A DNA stretch of 42,221 nt from Pseudomonas sp. MWU13-2100 (GCF_023242365.1 NZ_JALLIX010000053.1:1-42221), one strand, 5' to 3'. Counted from the first letter of the stretch, positions 33,648 through 42,034 are shown. Notes: generated by a model from the sequence alone, not told the origin. A program made the numbers and translations.

Positions 33648-33696
33648 GTCGAGAGAAAAAAGAGCCCTGTTCTAAAAATAGACTAACGCTCTCGAC
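33648..33696. promoter_or_regulatory. Spaced inverted repeat in the leader of the TIGR01777-hemH unit
   Basis: GTCGAGAG (33648-33655) and CTCTCGAC (33689-33696) are perfect inverted copies 33 bases apart, ending 24 bp before the TIGR01777 start. They could base-pair in the mRNA leader or bind a dimeric regulator; the sequence does not tell which. Confidence 0.35.
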
Positions 33697-33720
33697 AAAA
33701 CGTTACGCGAGGACGCACTC

Positions 33721-34623
33721 ATGCACATATTGCTGACCGGCGGTACTGGTTTGATCGGGCGCCAACTGTGCGCGTACTGGTCGACGCAGGGACATCGGCT
33801 GACGGTGTGGAGCCGTCGCCCCGAGCAGGTGGCGCGTTTGTGCGGCGCCCAGGTGCGGGGTGTACGGCATCTCGAGGAACTGGCCGGCGAGCCGCTGGAC
33901 GCGGTGATCAACCTGGCCGGCGCGCCGATTGCCGACCGGCTCTGGACCCACAAGCGCAAGGCCCTGCTCTGGAGCAGCCGGATCCAGCTGACCGAAACCC
34001 TGCTGGCCTGGCTGGAGGGGCGTGAGCAGCGTCCCGCGGTATTGATTTCCGGTTCCGCGGTGGGCTGGTACGGCGATGGTGGTGAGCGTGAGTTGACCGA
34101 GGATTCGCCGCCGGTGAGCGAGGATTTCGCCAGCCGCCTGTCGATTGCCTGGGAAGAAACCGCGCAGCGCGCCGAGGCCTTGGGGATTCGCGTGGTGCTG
34201 GTGCGCACTGGCTTGGTGCTGGCGGCCGAGGGCGGCTTTTTGTCGCGCCTGCTGCTGCCGTTCAAACTGGGGCTGGGGGGGCCGATTGGCAACGGTCGGC
34301 AATGGATGCCGTGGATTCATGTGCGCGATCAAATCGCCGCGATTGATTTTCTTCTGCATCGCAGTGATGCCCACGGTCCCTATAATGCCTGCGCGCCAAA
34401 GCCGGTGCGCAACAAGACGTTCGCCAAGGCGCTGGGCAAGGTCCTGCATCGCCCGGCGCTGATTCCGCTGCCGGCCTTTGTCCTGCGCCTGGGCCTGGGT
34501 GAGCTGGCGTTGTTGCTGCTCGGCGGCCAACGTGTGACACCGGCGCGGTTGTTGGCGGCGGGATTTGTTTTTCAGTTTAACGATCTACCCGCGGCCCTCG
34601 ACGATCTCTCGGGCCGCCTCTGA
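33721..34623 (+). CDS. TIGR01777-family NAD-dependent epimerase-like protein
   Basis: This extended SDR of 300 residues has the Rossmann motif LLTGGTGLIGRQLCAYW (4-20) and INLAGAPIADRLW (about 62-74). It also has SGSAVGWYGDGGERELTED with the family's WYG, and a C-terminal DUF1731-like tail (GLGELALLLLGGQRVTPARLLAAGF). Function is not established; the family resembles E. coli YfcH. GAGG lies eight bases before the ATG. It is 13 bp upstream of hemH, an association seen across Pseudomonas, and divergent from the light-linked FAD gene. Confidence 0.9.
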   Translation: MHILLTGGTGLIGRQLCAYWSTQGHRLTVWSRRPEQVARLCGAQVRGVRHLEELAGEPLDAVINLAGAPIADRLWTHKRKALLWSSRIQLTETLLAWLEGREQRPAVLISGSAVGWYGDGGERELTEDSPPVSEDFASRLSIAWEETAQRAEALGIRVVLVRTGLVLAAEGGFLSRLLLPFKLGLGGPIGNGRQWMPWIHVRDQIAAIDFLLHRSDAHGPYNACAPKPVRNKTFAKALGKVLHRPALIPLPAFVLRLGLGELALLLLGGQRVTPARLLAAGFVFQFNDLPAALDDLSGRL

Positions 34624-34636
34624 AATAGGACGTTGC

Positions 34637-35662
34637 ATGACCGATCACGCCTTGCTTCTGGTCAACCTGGGTTCTCCGGCCTCCACTTCGGTCGCCGATG
34701 TGCGCAGCTACCTCAATCAATTCCTGATGGATCCCTATGTGATCGACCTGCCCTGGCCGGTCCGGCGCTTGCTGGTGTCGTTGATCCTGATCAAGCGCCC
34801 GGAGCAGTCGGCGCACGCCTATGCCTCGATCTGGTGGGAGGAGGGCTCGCCGCTGGTGGTACTCAGTCGTCGCTTGCAGCAGCAGATGACCACGCAGTGG
34901 ACCCAGGGCCCGGTGGAGCTGGCGATGCGTTACGGCGAGCCTTCGCTTGAGACGGTACTGATCCGCCTGGCCAGGCAAGGCATTCGCAAGGTGACCCTGG
35001 CGCCGCTGTATCCGCAGTTCGCCGACAGCACCGTGACCACGGTGATCGAGGAAGCCCGGCGGGTGGTGCGCGAGCGCAAGCTCGACGTGCAGTTCTCCAT
35101 CCTGCAACCCTTCTACGACCAGCCGGAATACCTCGAGGCCCTGGTGGCCAGTGCCAGGCCGTATCTGGACGAGGGCTTCGATCATTTGCTGTTGAGTTTC
35201 CATGGTTTGCCGGAGCGGCACCTGACCAAGCTCGATGCCAGCGGCAGCCATTGCTTCAAGGATGCCGATTGCTGCAAGAACGCCTCGCCGGCGGTGCTCG
35301 CTACCTGCTACCGCGCTCAGTGTCTACGCGCGGCGGCGGGGTTTGCCGAGCGCATGGGGTTGGCCGACGGGCAGTGGTCGGTGTCGTTCCAGTCGCGCTT
35401 GGGCCGGGCGAAGTGGATCGAACCCTATACCGAGGCGCGGTTGGATGAGTTGGCCAAGGCCGGGGTGAAGAAGCTGCTGGTGATGTGCCCGGCGTTTGTC
35501 GCCGATTGCATCGAGACGCTGGAGGAGATCGGTGATCGCGGGCGCGAGCAGTTTGTCGCCGCGGGGGGCAAGGAGTTGGTGCTGGTGCCGTGCCTGAACG
35601 ATGAACCGCAGTGGGCGGCGGCGCTGAATACCCTGTGCGAGCGGGCGCCGCTGGCCTTATAG
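34637..35662 (+). CDS. hemH: Ferrochelatase
   Basis: Ferrochelatase inserts Fe2+ into protoporphyrin IX, the last step of heme synthesis. I chose the ATG at 34637 (MTDHALLLVNLGSPAS) because AGGA is six bases upstream and the product of 341 residues matches Pseudomonas HemH. The metal-site histidine lies in LLSFHGLPERHL (about residue 193), and SRLGRAKWIEPYT follows near residue 256. A cysteine-rich stretch (CFKDADCCKNAS) resembles ferrochelatases with extra Cys. It connects functionally with hemA at the other end of the window. A REP palindrome follows 40 bp downstream. Confidence 0.96.
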   Translation: MTDHALLLVNLGSPASTSVADVRSYLNQFLMDPYVIDLPWPVRRLLVSLILIKRPEQSAHAYASIWWEEGSPLVVLSRRLQQQMTTQWTQGPVELAMRYGEPSLETVLIRLARQGIRKVTLAPLYPQFADSTVTTVIEEARRVVRERKLDVQFSILQPFYDQPEYLEALVASARPYLDEGFDHLLLSFHGLPERHLTKLDASGSHCFKDADCCKNASPAVLATCYRAQCLRAAAGFAERMGLADGQWSVSFQSRLGRAKWIEPYTEARLDELAKAGVKKLLVMCPAFVADCIETLEEIGDRGREQFVAAGGKELVLVPCLNDEPQWAAALNTLCERAPLAL

Positions 35663-35702
35663 ATTTAACGTCTGGTGCATTTTTGTGGCAGGTGGGCTTG
35701 TG

Positions 35703-35728
35703 TGGCGAGCGGGCAAGCCCGCTCGCCA
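35703..35728. repeat. REP palindrome
   Basis: A perfect 12-bp inverted repeat (TGGCGAGCGGGC / GCCCGCTCGCCA) with AA at the centre lies between the convergent hemH and uraA genes. It is the common Pseudomonas REP type also found at 39967-40099, and may act as a bidirectional transcription stop. Confidence 0.85.
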
Positions 35729-35769
35729 AAAGGGGGGCATCCGCGCCCTGTGGGGAGCAAGCGTGAGCC

Positions 35770-37044
35770 TTACAACAACGGCTCGTCGGCCTTCTTGTTC
35801 TTCCAACCATCATTGCCCGGCAACAGCAGGTTCAGCGCAATCGCCACCACGGCGCACAGCGCGATACCCTTGAGGCCGAAGTCGTCCGGCCCGGTACCGG
35901 TTCCCACCAGCACGCCGCCGATACCGAACACCAGGGTCACCGAAACAATCACCAGGTTGCGCGCCTCGCCCAGGTCGATCTTGTGGCGGATCAGGGTATT
36001 CATCCCCACTGCCGCGATCGAGCCGAACAGCAGGCAAAGAATCCCGCCCATCACTGGCACCGGAATGCTCTGCAACAACGCGCCGAACTTGCCGATAAAC
36101 GCCAGGCTGATGGCAAAGATCGCCGCCCAGGTCATGATTTTCGGGTTGTAGTTCTTGGTCAGCATCACCGCGCCGGTCACTTCGGCATAGGTGGTGTTGG
36201 GCGGACCGCCGAACAGGCCGGCCGCAGTGGTGGCGATACCGTCACCGAGCAGGGTGCGGTGCAGGCCCGGCTTCTTCAGGTAGTCGCGACCGGTCACGCT
36301 GCCCACCGCGATCACCCCGCCGATATGCTCGATGGCCGGTGCCAGCGCCACCGGGACAATGAACAGGATCGCCTGCCAGTTGAACTCCGGTGCCGTGAAG
36401 TGCGGCAGGGCGAACCAGGGCGCGGCGGCGATCTTCGCCGTGTCGACCACGCCGAAATAGAACGACATGGCAAACCCCACCAGGACCCCGGAGATGATCG
36501 GCACCAGGCGGAAAATGCCCTTGCCGAACACGGCCACGATCAGGGTGGTCAGCAGTGCCGGCATCGAGATCAGCATGGCGGTCTGGTAGTGAATCAGTTC
36601 GGAACCGTCACCGGCCTTGCCCATCGCCATGTTCGCGGCAATCGGCGCCATGGCCAGGCCGATGGAGATGATCACCGGGCCGATCACCACCGGCGGCAGC
36701 AGCCGGTCGATGAAACCGGTGCCCTTGATCTTCACCGCCAGGCCGAGGAAGGTGTAGACGAAGCCGGCCGCCATCACCCCACCCATGGTCGCCGCCAGGC
36801 CGAACTGGCCCTTGGCGAGGATGATCGGGGTGATAAAGGCAAAGCTCGAGGCCAGGAACACCGGCACCTGACGCCCGGTCACCAGCTGGAACAAGAGAGT
36901 TCCCAGGCCCGCCGTGAACAGCGCGACGTTCGGGTCGAGGCCGGTAATCAGCGGCATCAACACCAGGGCGCCAAAGGCCACGAAAAGCATTTGCGCGCCC
37001 GACAGCACCGTGCGCCAGAGCGGGTCGTTGAACTCATCCTGCAT
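35770..37044 (-). CDS. uraA: Uracil:H+ symporter (NCS2 family)
   Basis: This inner-membrane nucleobase transporter has 424 residues, typical for the family. Many hydrophobic segments are visible, beginning VLSGAQMLFVAFGALVLMPLITGL. The NCS2 substrate region lies around VPVALAPAIEHIGGVIAVGSVTGRDYLKKPGLHRTLLGDGIAT, containing the AxxEHIG motif, followed by GGPPNTTYAEVTGAV. I chose the ATG at 37044 because AAGGA precedes it and the extra upstream residues overlap upp. It begins one base after the upp stop codon, so upp and uraA form a uracil uptake and salvage operon. Confidence 0.95.
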   Translation of the reverse strand: MQDEFNDPLWRTVLSGAQMLFVAFGALVLMPLITGLDPNVALFTAGLGTLLFQLVTGRQVPVFLASSFAFITPIILAKGQFGLAATMGGVMAAGFVYTFLGLAVKIKGTGFIDRLLPPVVIGPVIISIGLAMAPIAANMAMGKAGDGSELIHYQTAMLISMPALLTTLIVAVFGKGIFRLVPIISGVLVGFAMSFYFGVVDTAKIAAAPWFALPHFTAPEFNWQAILFIVPVALAPAIEHIGGVIAVGSVTGRDYLKKPGLHRTLLGDGIATTAAGLFGGPPNTTYAEVTGAVMLTKNYNPKIMTWAAIFAISLAFIGKFGALLQSIPVPVMGGILCLLFGSIAAVGMNTLIRHKIDLGEARNLVIVSVTLVFGIGGVLVGTGTGPDDFGLKGIALCAVVAIALNLLLPGNDGWKNKKADEPLL

Positions 37045-37045
37045 G

Positions 37046-37684
37046 TCAGGCGTCCTTCTGCTTGGTGCCGAAGATCTTGTCACCGGCATCGCCCAGGCCC
37101 GGAATGATGTAGCCGTGTTCGTTGAGTTTCTCGTCGACGGACGCGGTGTAGATGGTCACGTCCGGGTGCGCTTTCTCGACCGCGGCGATCCCTTCCGGCG
37201 CCGCCACCAGGACCATCGCGCGGATGTCCTTGCAGCCGGCTTTCTTCAGCAGATTGATGGTCGCGACCATCGAACCGCCGGTGGCGAGCATCGGGTCGAT
37301 GATCATCGCCAGGCGCTCGTCGATTTCCGGTACCAGCTTTTCCAGGTAGGTGTGGGCTTCGAGGGTTTCCTCGTTGCGGGCCACGCCCACGGCGCTGACC
37401 TTGGCGCCCGGGATCAGGCTGAGCACGCCTTCGAGCATGCCGATACCGGCACGCAGGATCGGCACCACGGTGATCTTCTTGCCGGCGATCTTCTCGACCT
37501 GGACGGTGCCGCACCAGCCCTGGATATCGTAGGTTTCCAGGGGCAGGTCCTTGGTCGCTTCGTAGGTCAGCAACGCTCCGACTTCCTGAGCGAGCTCACG
37601 GAAGTTCTTCGTGCTAATGTCAGCGCGGCGCATCAGGCCGAGCTTGTGGCGGATCAGCGGGTGGCGGATCTCACGGATGGGCAT
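37046..37684 (-). CDS. upp: Uracil phosphoribosyltransferase
   Basis: The enzyme converts uracil and PRPP to UMP in pyrimidine salvage. The 212 residues match the family. It has the N-terminal IRHPLIRHKLGLMRRADIS, the VPILRAGIGMLEG stretch and the PRPP loop MIIDPMLATGGSM (about residues 127-139). The C-terminal IPGLGDAGDKIFGTK binds uracil. GGAG lies about nine bases upstream of the ATG. It forms an operon with uraA and is divergent from hpt across 163 bp. Confidence 0.96.
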   Translation of the reverse strand: MPIREIRHPLIRHKLGLMRRADISTKNFRELAQEVGALLTYEATKDLPLETYDIQGWCGTVQVEKIAGKKITVVPILRAGIGMLEGVLSLIPGAKVSAVGVARNEETLEAHTYLEKLVPEIDERLAMIIDPMLATGGSMVATINLLKKAGCKDIRAMVLVAAPEGIAAVEKAHPDVTIYTASVDEKLNEHGYIIPGLGDAGDKIFGTKQKDA

Positions 37685-37718
37685 GGGAATAGGCTCCGGC
37701 GGCGGGCAAAAAACGGCT

Positions 37719-37730
37719 TAGATTAATCTA
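37719..37730. promoter_or_regulatory. Perfect 12-bp palindrome between upp and hpt
   Basis: TAGATTAATCTA is a perfect palindrome, 34 bp upstream of upp in the divergent upp/hpt promoter region. It overlaps a possible -10-like sequence for upp. It may be an operator or simply an AT-rich promoter core; I recognise no known regulator site. Confidence 0.3.
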
Positions 37731-37847
37731 TCCGCAGTTGATGTCCTATAGATCAGCCGTACGTTAGTCCAGAAACCCTTGATCTGGTCGCGCGGGGTGC
37801 GTACCTTTGCCCGCTTTTCTTACATAAGCCCCCTTTTGGAGAGCGCC

Positions 37848-38405
37848 ATGTCCGCTGATCTCGAGCATATCCGTCAAGTCATGCGCGAAGCCGACTGCCT
37901 GTACACCAACGCTGAAGTCGAAGCGGCCATCGCCCGTGTCGGCGCGCAGATCAACGCCGAACTGGCCGAGAGCAACCCGGTGCTGTTCTGCGTGATGAAC
38001 GGCGGCCTGATCTTCTGCGGCAAGCTGATGACCCACCTGAACTTCCCGTTGGAGGCTTCGTACCTGCACGCGACCCGCTACCGCAATGAAACCAGCGGTG
38101 GCGAACTGTTCTGGAAAGCCAAGCCGGAAGTCTCGTTCATCGACCGCGATGTGCTGATCATCGACGACATCCTCGACGAAGGGCACACCCTGGGCGCGAT
38201 CATCGATTTCTGCAAGCACGCCGGTGCTCGCCGGGTGCACACCGCGGTGCTGATCGACAAGGACCACGACCGCAAGGCCCGTCCGGACCTGAAGGCAGAC
38301 TACGTCGGCCTGCCGTGCATCGACCGCTACATCTTCGGCTACGGCATGGATTACAAGGGCTACTGGCGCAACGCCGCCGGCATCTACGCCGTCAAGGGGA
38401 TGTAA
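37848..38405 (+). CDS. hpt: Hypoxanthine-guanine phosphoribosyltransferase
   Basis: This purine-salvage enzyme makes IMP or GMP from hypoxanthine or guanine and PRPP. I chose the ATG at 37848 (MSADLEHIRQVMREAD) with GGAG six bases upstream, giving 185 residues as in other Pseudomonas. The PRPP loop is in VLIIDDILDEGHTLGA (about residues 100-115), and the IDRYIFGYGMDYKGYWRN segment binds the base. The longer in-frame start at 37779 lies in the promoter region. It is followed after three bases by the WbuC-type gene. Confidence 0.94.
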   Translation: MSADLEHIRQVMREADCLYTNAEVEAAIARVGAQINAELAESNPVLFCVMNGGLIFCGKLMTHLNFPLEASYLHATRYRNETSGGELFWKAKPEVSFIDRDVLIIDDILDEGHTLGAIIDFCKHAGARRVHTAVLIDKDHDRKARPDLKADYVGLPCIDRYIFGYGMDYKGYWRNAAGIYAVKGM

Positions 38406-38408
38406 GGG

Positions 38409-38882
38409 ATGAGTACGCCGAGCTTTCTCGATGCAACCTTGTTCGCCGAACTGGCCGATAAGGCCATGGCGAGCCCCCGTGGTCGGGTTCATCACAACTT
38501 CCACCAGATGGACGAGCCTTGCCATCGCCTGGCTGTCGGATTGCAACCCAGTACCTATATAGCCCCACACCGACACCTGAGTGCCGACAAGGCGGAAACC
38601 TTGCTGGTGCTCAAGGGCCGCCTGGGCCTGTTGGTGTTCGATGAGGCGGGTCAGTTGCTGACCCAGCGCGTGTTGCAGGCGGGCGGTGAATGCTCGGGTG
38701 TCGACCTGCCGGCCGGGGTGTTTCATGGCCTGGTGGTCCTCGAAGCGGACAGCGTGATGTTCGAATGCAAGGCCGGTCCTTATCGTCCGGTGGGCGACGG
38801 CGAGTTGGCCGACTGGGCGCCGCGTGAAGGTGATGCCGAAGTGCCTGCGTACCAGGCCTGGATGCGCGCGCAGTTCGATTGA
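38409..38882 (+). CDS. WbuC-family cupin-fold metalloprotein
   Basis: This encodes 157 residues. A cupin-like core is visible from YIAPHRHLSADKAETLLVLKGRLGLLVFDEAG, where His residues of the HRH motif could bind metal. It continues to GVFHGLVVLEADSVMFECKAGPY. WbuC proteins are named from O-antigen clusters, but many, like this one, lie elsewhere and have no known role. It starts three bases after hpt and is probably translated from the same mRNA. Confidence 0.87.
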   Translation: MSTPSFLDATLFAELADKAMASPRGRVHHNFHQMDEPCHRLAVGLQPSTYIAPHRHLSADKAETLLVLKGRLGLLVFDEAGQLLTQRVLQAGGECSGVDLPAGVFHGLVVLEADSVMFECKAGPYRPVGDGELADWAPREGDAEVPAYQAWMRAQFD

Positions 38883-38961
38883 GCGCATGCCTATGGACGG
38901 GCACAAGGGCGGCTTTGCCGTATCATCAGTCACCTGACGACAGGCAACGGGTTCCCAGGAC

Positions 38962-39903
38962 ATGCTGGCCATCTTTCTCGGTATCTTGACCATCACCGCG
39001 CCGGTCTTCGCCATGTTGTTCCTGGGCGTGCTGCTCAAGCGCGTGGGCTGGATCAACGACAGCTTTATCCACACGGCTTCGGCGCTGGTGTTCAACGTCA
39101 CCATGCCGGCGCTGCTGTTCCTTGGCATCCTCCATGCCGACCTGCATGCAGCGTTGCAGCCCAAGGTGCTGGGCTATTTTGCCCTGGCCACCCTGGTCGG
39201 CTTTGCCGGCTGCTGGGGTTGGGCGATCTGGCGCTGTCCCGAAATCGATCGCGGGATCTATACCCAGGGTGCCTTTCGCGGTAACAACGGAGTGATCGGT
39301 TTGGCCCTGGCCGCCAGCATGTATGGCAGCTATGGGCTTTCCCTGGGGGCGATTCTCGCGGCGCTGGTGATCCTGTTCTACAACACCCTGTCGACTATTG
39401 TCCTGGCGGTGTACAGCCCGGTGATCAAGTCCGATCCCTGGAGCATTCTCAAGAATGTGCTGAGCAATCCGCTGATCCTCAGCGTGCTCGCGGCAGCGCC
39501 TTTTGCCTATTTCCAGATCGGCTTGCCCGGCTGGCTGGAGACCTCCGGCAATTACCTGGCGCAGATGACCCTGCCGCTGGCACTGATCTGTATTGGCGGC
39601 ACCCTGTCCCTGGCGGCATTGCGCAAAAGCGGTGACTTGGCGTTGAGCGCGAGCCTGGTGAAGATGGTCGGCATACCCCTGCTGTCGACGCTGGGTGCCT
39701 GGCTCTGTGGTTTTCGCGGGGCGGAGCTGGGGATTCTGTTCCTGTACTTCGGCAGCCCGACGGCCGCGGCCAGCTTCGTCATGGCCCGGGCAGCCAACGG
39801 CAATCACGAACTGGCGGCGGCGATTATCGTGATCACCACCCTGATGGCGGCGATCACCACCAATATCGGCATCTTTGTCTTGCAATGGGGCGGTTGGATC
39901 TGA
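38962..39903 (+). CDS. AEC-family (auxin efflux carrier-like) transporter
   Basis: This encodes 313 residues with about ten hydrophobic segments, from MLAIFLGILTITAPVFAMLFLGVLLKRVGWI to the C-terminal AAAIIVITTLMAAITTNIGIFVLQW. The characteristic FRGNNGVIGLALA and YFGSPTAAASFVMA segments fit the AEC superfamily, which exports small organic anions in bacteria. The substrate is unknown. AGGA lies close to the ATG. It is 79 bp downstream of the WbuC-type gene and followed by a terminator-like hairpin within the REPIN. Confidence 0.88.
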   Translation: MLAIFLGILTITAPVFAMLFLGVLLKRVGWINDSFIHTASALVFNVTMPALLFLGILHADLHAALQPKVLGYFALATLVGFAGCWGWAIWRCPEIDRGIYTQGAFRGNNGVIGLALAASMYGSYGLSLGAILAALVILFYNTLSTIVLAVYSPVIKSDPWSILKNVLSNPLILSVLAAAPFAYFQIGLPGWLETSGNYLAQMTLPLALICIGGTLSLAALRKSGDLALSASLVKMVGIPLLSTLGAWLCGFRGAELGILFLYFGSPTAAASFVMARAANGNHELAAAIIVITTLMAAITTNIGIFVLQWGGWI

Positions 39904-39966
39904 CGTTGTTTTGTGGGCAACCCTAATGCCTGTCAGTCAAGGGCAATCTTCAGTCTGACCGATATT

Positions 39967-40099
39967 TGTGGCGAGCGGGCTTGCCCGCGCTGGGCCGCGA
40001 AGCGGCCCTAAAACCAGCAAATCCGATGTGTCAGGTAGACCGAGGTGGTCGGTTTTGCGACTGCTGCGCAGCCGAGCGCGGGCAAGCCCGCTCGCCACA
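39967..40099. repeat. REPIN: inverted pair of REP sequences
   Basis: A 25-bp sequence beginning TGTGGCGAGCGGGC (39967-39991) recurs as a perfect inverted copy at 40075-40099. Between them is a GGGCCGC-GAA-GCGGCCC hairpin (39992-40008) followed by TAAAA. This is the doublet REP form typical of Pseudomonas, mobilised by RAYT transposases encoded elsewhere. It fills the space between the convergent AEC and decarboxylase-like genes. Confidence 0.88.
39992..40008. terminator. GC-rich hairpin within the REPIN
   Basis: GGGCCGC and GCGGCCC pair over 7 bp with a GAA loop, about 90 bp past the AEC stop codon. There is no T tract on the plus strand, so termination here would be weak or rho-dependent. 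Confidence 0.35.
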
Positions 40100-40111
40100 G
40101 TCCGCGATCAG

Positions 40112-40492
40112 TCAGTCGGCCTTCTGGTAGGCATCGATCACTTCCTGGGCGGCACGGAACGCATCGATGGCCGCCGGCACCCCGGCATACACCGCGCAAT
40201 GCAGCAGCGCCTCGCGAATCTCCTCCACCGTGCAGCCGTTGTTCAAGGCGCCGCGCACATGGCCTTTGAGTTCCTGCGGGCACTTGAGCGCCGTCAGCGC
40301 CGCCAGGGTGATCAGGCTGCGGGTCTTCAGCGGCAACCCTCCGCGATTCCAGACACTGCCCCAGGCGTGTTCATTGACGAAGTCCTGCAACGGCTGGCTG
40401 AATTCGCTGGCATTGCCCAGGGCGCGGTCGACGAACGCATCGCCCATGACCTGACGACGCATCTCGACACCGGGTTTCTTCTGATCGGTCAT
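40112..40492 (-). CDS. Carboxymuconolactone decarboxylase family protein
   Basis: This 126-residue protein of the CMD/AhpD-like fold resembles 4-carboxymuconolactone decarboxylase PcaC in length and sequence (MRRQVMGDAFVDRAL, FVNEHAWGSVWNRGGLPLKTRSLITLAALTAL, HVRGALNNGCTVEEIREALLHCAVYAGVPAA). PcaC acts in protocatechuate breakdown, but no other pca genes are near, so the substrate is uncertain. I chose the ATG at 40492 because AGGAG lies eight bases upstream. It is 11 bp downstream of the antiporter gene and probably shares its transcript. Confidence 0.88.
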   Translation of the reverse strand: MTDQKKPGVEMRRQVMGDAFVDRALGNASEFSQPLQDFVNEHAWGSVWNRGGLPLKTRSLITLAALTALKCPQELKGHVRGALNNGCTVEEIREALLHCAVYAGVPAAIDAFRAAQEVIDAYQKAD

Positions 40493-40503
40493 TGCAGCAG
40501 CTC

Positions 40504-41607
40504 CTATGAGTGTTGGCGACGCCAGGCCCTGAATGTACTGAACAACAAGTACGCCAGGAGCGCCGGCAGGATGAAAAGCAGCATCATGCGTTCCAGTTTG
40601 TCGGCCATCGGCATGCCGGTGGTGAACCACACTACATGCAGGCCGTAGGCCAGGTACAAACCCAGGAACAACAGGCCCTCGGCACGGGTGATGCGGTAGC
40701 CGGAATAGAATACCGGCCAGCACAGCATGGCCACACCGAGCATCACCGGCAGGTCGAAGGCCAGGGCGTTGGGCGACACTGACAGCGGCGTGGGGGCGAG
40801 CAGCGCGGTGAGGCCGAGCACCCCCAGCAGGTTGAACAGGTTGCCGCCGATCACATTGCCCACGGCGATATCCCGTTGCCCGCGAACAGCGGCGATCAAG
40901 GAGGTGGCCAGCTGCGGTAGCGAGGTGCCGACCGCGACCACGGTCAGGCCGATGATGCGTTCGGACAGGCCCAGTTCGGTGGCTACGTCCACGGCGGCGT
41001 CCAGCAGCAGGTGCCCAGCCATCACCAGCAGCGTCAGGCCCAAGCCCATCCACGCGAGGCTGCTCAGCCAGGGCGCGGATCGGTGTGTGGCGGTGGTCGC
41101 TGGCGTGATGATGTGGTGGTGGTGGTGGTGGTGGTGGTGGTGGTGGTGGTGGTGGGACTGGCGCAGCAGCAGGCCGAGGTACAGCGCGAAGGCGCCCAGC
41201 ATCACCAGGCCGTCGAGGCGTCCGAGTTTTTCATTGAACGCCAGGGCGAAGACCAGGAGGTTGGCGAAGATCATCAGCGGGATATCCAGGCGGATCAGTT
41301 GGCGCGAAACCCGCAATGGGATGATCAACGCCGAGAGGCCGAGGGTGACCAGGGTATTGAAGATATTGCCGCCGATCACACTGCCCACCGCGATATCGGC
41401 GTTCTCGGCTGCGGCCGCCTGCACGCTGACTGCCAATTGTGGCGCGCTGCTGCCGAAGGCGACGATGGTCAGGCCGATCAGCAGAGGCCTGACCGCCAGG
41501 CTCGCGGCCAGGCGCACGGCTGCGCGCACCAGCAGTTCGGCGCCGACGATCAGCAACAACAGGCCGCTGCTCAGTTGAATCAGGCTCAGCCAGGGAAGGG
41601 TGGTCAA
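40504..41607 (-). CDS. Ca2+/Na+ exchanger family (YrbG-like) antiporter with polyhistidine loop
   Basis: This encodes 367 residues with two inverted halves, each with a CaCA alpha-repeat motif: VAFGSSAPQLAVS with SVIGGNIFN in the first, VAVGTSLPQLATS with NVIGGNLFN in the second. The cytoplasmic or periplasmic loop between them holds 14 consecutive histidines (152-165), which could bind divalent metal. The start is TTG at 41607 without a close Shine-Dalgarno sequence. An ATT four codons upstream has GGAG at good spacing and is an alternative. It lies 26 bp downstream of the RlpA-like gene and just before the CMD gene. Confidence 0.9.
   Translation of the reverse strand: MTTLPWLSLIQLSSGLLLLIVGAELLVRAAVRLAASLAVRPLLIGLTIVAFGSSAPQLAVSVQAAAAENADIAVGSVIGGNIFNTLVTLGLSALIIPLRVSRQLIRLDIPLMIFANLLVFALAFNEKLGRLDGLVMLGAFALYLGLLLRQSHHHHHHHHHHHHHHIITPATTATHRSAPWLSSLAWMGLGLTLLVMAGHLLLDAAVDVATELGLSERIIGLTVVAVGTSLPQLATSLIAAVRGQRDIAVGNVIGGNLFNLLGVLGLTALLAPTPLSVSPNALAFDLPVMLGVAMLCWPVFYSGYRITRAEGLLFLGLYLAYGLHVVWFTTGMPMADKLERMMLLFILPALLAYLLFSTFRAWRRQHS
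41113..41154. repeat. Perfect trinucleotide repeat (CAC)14 within the antiporter gene
   Basis: Fourteen uninterrupted GTG triplets on the plus strand read as 14 CAC (His) codons on the coding strand. The identical codons suggest expansion by replication slippage. Changes of whole units keep the frame and vary only the length of the histidine tract. Confidence 0.98.
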
Positions 41608-41633
41608 TCCGAAAATGGCAGGGGCTCCAGCGG

Positions 41634-42005
41634 TCAGTCGTCGAGGCTTTGGATGCGTACGCGGGCGGTACCGCCTCGCAGCATACCCAGTTGGGCGGCC
41701 GCTTCGCGTGAAAGATCGATCAGTCGCCCTCGGGTATGGGGGCCGCGATCATTGATGCGCACTATGACCGATTTGTCGTTGGTCAGGTTGGTGACTTTCA
41801 CCCGGGTGCCGAAGGGCAACTGGCGGTGGGCGGCGGTCAGGCCGTGTTGGTCGAAGGGTTCGCCGCTGGCGGTGCGTTTGCCCTGGTGCTTGGCGCCGTA
41901 ATACGAGGCCATGCCGGTTTCGTCGTAGCCGCGCGGATTGATGTCGTGGCTGGCGCAGCCGGCCAGCAGGCTGAGGAGGGCAAGGGCGGCGAGCAGGCGC
42001 TTCAT
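41634..42005 (-). CDS. RlpA-like double-psi beta-barrel lipoprotein
   Basis: This 123-residue protein has a lipoprotein signal MKRLLAALALLSLLAGC (lipidated Cys17). A single DPBB domain follows, with ETGMASYYGAKHQGKRTASGEPFD, PFGTRVKVTNL and IVRINDRGPHTRGRLIDLS. RlpA proteins cleave peptidoglycan strands lacking stem peptides. This short form has no C-terminal SPOR domain, so it is not the septal RlpA paralogue. I chose the ATG at 42005 because GAGG is seven bases upstream and the signal starts there; the longer frame reads into the REP-like repeats. Confidence 0.9.
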   Translation of the reverse strand: MKRLLAALALLSLLAGCASHDINPRGYDETGMASYYGAKHQGKRTASGEPFDQHGLTAAHRQLPFGTRVKVTNLTNDKSVIVRINDRGPHTRGRLIDLSREAAAQLGMLRGGTARVRIQSLDD

Positions 42006-42034
42006 CGGATGTCCTCTAATCGTTGGCCTGTGAG

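Noticed and set aside
41113..41154. Possible sequencing artefact or engineered His tag
   Set aside because: It is internal to a native loop, in frame, and in an ordinary chromosomal context. A natural microsatellite is the simpler reading.
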